From: Verrucomicrobiota bacterium
GTDB lineage: Bacteria; Verrucomicrobiota; Verrucomicrobiia; Opitutales; Opitutaceae
Length of the DNA stretch: 16,041 nt
Reading direction: 5' to 3'
Assembly (NCBI GenBank): GCA_023446735.1
Contig: JAEXPQ010000338.1
Location: 1-16,041 of the forward strand
Shown here: positions 15,497 to 16,041 of the stretch, one piece after another
Layout of the letters: each line of letters opens with the position of its first letter
Position numbering within the stretch: position 1 is the first letter of the stretch
The notes under the pieces: model-generated
What the model saw: the letters and a program-made list of their open reading frames with translations, nothing else
Told to the model about the DNA's origin: nothing
The model's database searches: none
Position numbers and translations under genes: made by a program

Positions 15497-15531
15497 CGAA
15501 ACATCCGGAAATGCTTCCTTCCTCTCTCCCT

Positions 15532-15548
15532 CATGCCGCGGCGGCATG
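15532..15548. promoter_or_regulatory. Perfect palindrome CATGCCGC-G-GCGGCATG, candidate MarR operator
   Basis: Arms of eight bases (15532-15539 and 15541-15548) mirror each other exactly around one central base. It lies 57-73 nt upstream of the first gene of the efflux operon, in the region that should hold its promoter. MarR-type repressors bind palindromes of about this length, so it is a plausible operator; the binding protein is inferred. No clear -35/-10 pair was recognised beside it. Confidence 0.4.
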
Positions 15549-15560
15549 AAGCGGGTGGCC

Positions 15561-15595
15561 GCAAAGAAAACGGCGGACCGGTGAAGGTCCGCCGT
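15561..15595 (-). terminator. Intrinsic terminator of the sigma-factor gene
   Basis: ACGGCGGACC (15570-15579) and GGTCCGCCGT (15586-15595) form a perfect 10-bp stem with a 6-nt loop. On the minus strand it is followed by TTTTCTTT (the complement of 15563-15570, whose first T is the last base of the stem). It starts about 34 nt after the sigma-factor stop codon. Confidence 0.87.
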
Positions 15596-15628
15596 GGAGG
15601 CTGAGAGTATTTCCCTAGCGGAGAGCGA

Positions 15629-16041
<413 letters not shown>

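Noticed and set aside
15514..15531. Pyrimidine-rich stretch CTTCCTTCCTCTCTCCCT as a regulatory repeat
   Set aside because: Short and without symmetry; probably ordinary leader composition.

Overview
This is a GC-rich (visibly about two thirds G+C) chromosomal window from a Gram-negative bacterium. The cell-envelope genes (RND pump, two lipoproteins, TatA), the signal-peptide glycoside hydrolases and the domain combinations would fit a Verrucomicrobiota/Opitutaceae-like host. That placement is inference from gene content, since no rRNA is present. The genes recognised are intact except for an RpoD-type sigma factor cut by the right edge. I see no transposase, phage gene, CRISPR array, tRNA or rRNA.

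Left part (1-4364): a small carbohydrate module. A secreted GH27 alpha-galactosidase on the minus strand is divergent from an AraC-family regulator. The regulator is followed on the plus strand by a secreted GH5-like hydrolase with an N-terminal DUF5060-like domain. The layout suggests that the regulator controls both enzymes and that they act on a galactose-decorated, probably mannan- or hemicellulose-like, polysaccharide. The substrate cannot be read from the sequence.

Middle (4365-7169): feoA and feoB on the plus strand, a ferrous-iron uptake system, with an AT-richer promoter-like stretch and a TGAGA-N5-TCTCA inverted repeat at its head. FeoB converges on a minus-strand tatA, and a strong hairpin with an A-tract separates them and terminates tatA.

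Right part (7203-15475): everything is on the minus strand. In transcription order there is a five-gene unit: GNAT acetyltransferase, MarR-type repressor, periplasmic adaptor lipoprotein, HAE1-type RND pump and OprM/NodT-type outer-membrane lipoprotein. The GNAT stop and MarR start share an ATGA overlap, and the other gaps are 16-32 nt, so this reads as one MarR-controlled tripartite efflux operon with an acetyltransferase at its head. A perfect 8+1+8 palindrome upstream is a candidate operator. A LysR-type regulator and then tatA follow downstream on the same strand.

Right edge (15570-16041): the 3' end of the primary sigma factor gene and its intrinsic terminator. The most interesting points are the GNAT-headed MarR efflux operon with its palindrome, the AraC/GH27/GH5 module, and the extended C-terminal tail of the sigma factor. 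None of these amounts to clear evidence of a wholly new system.
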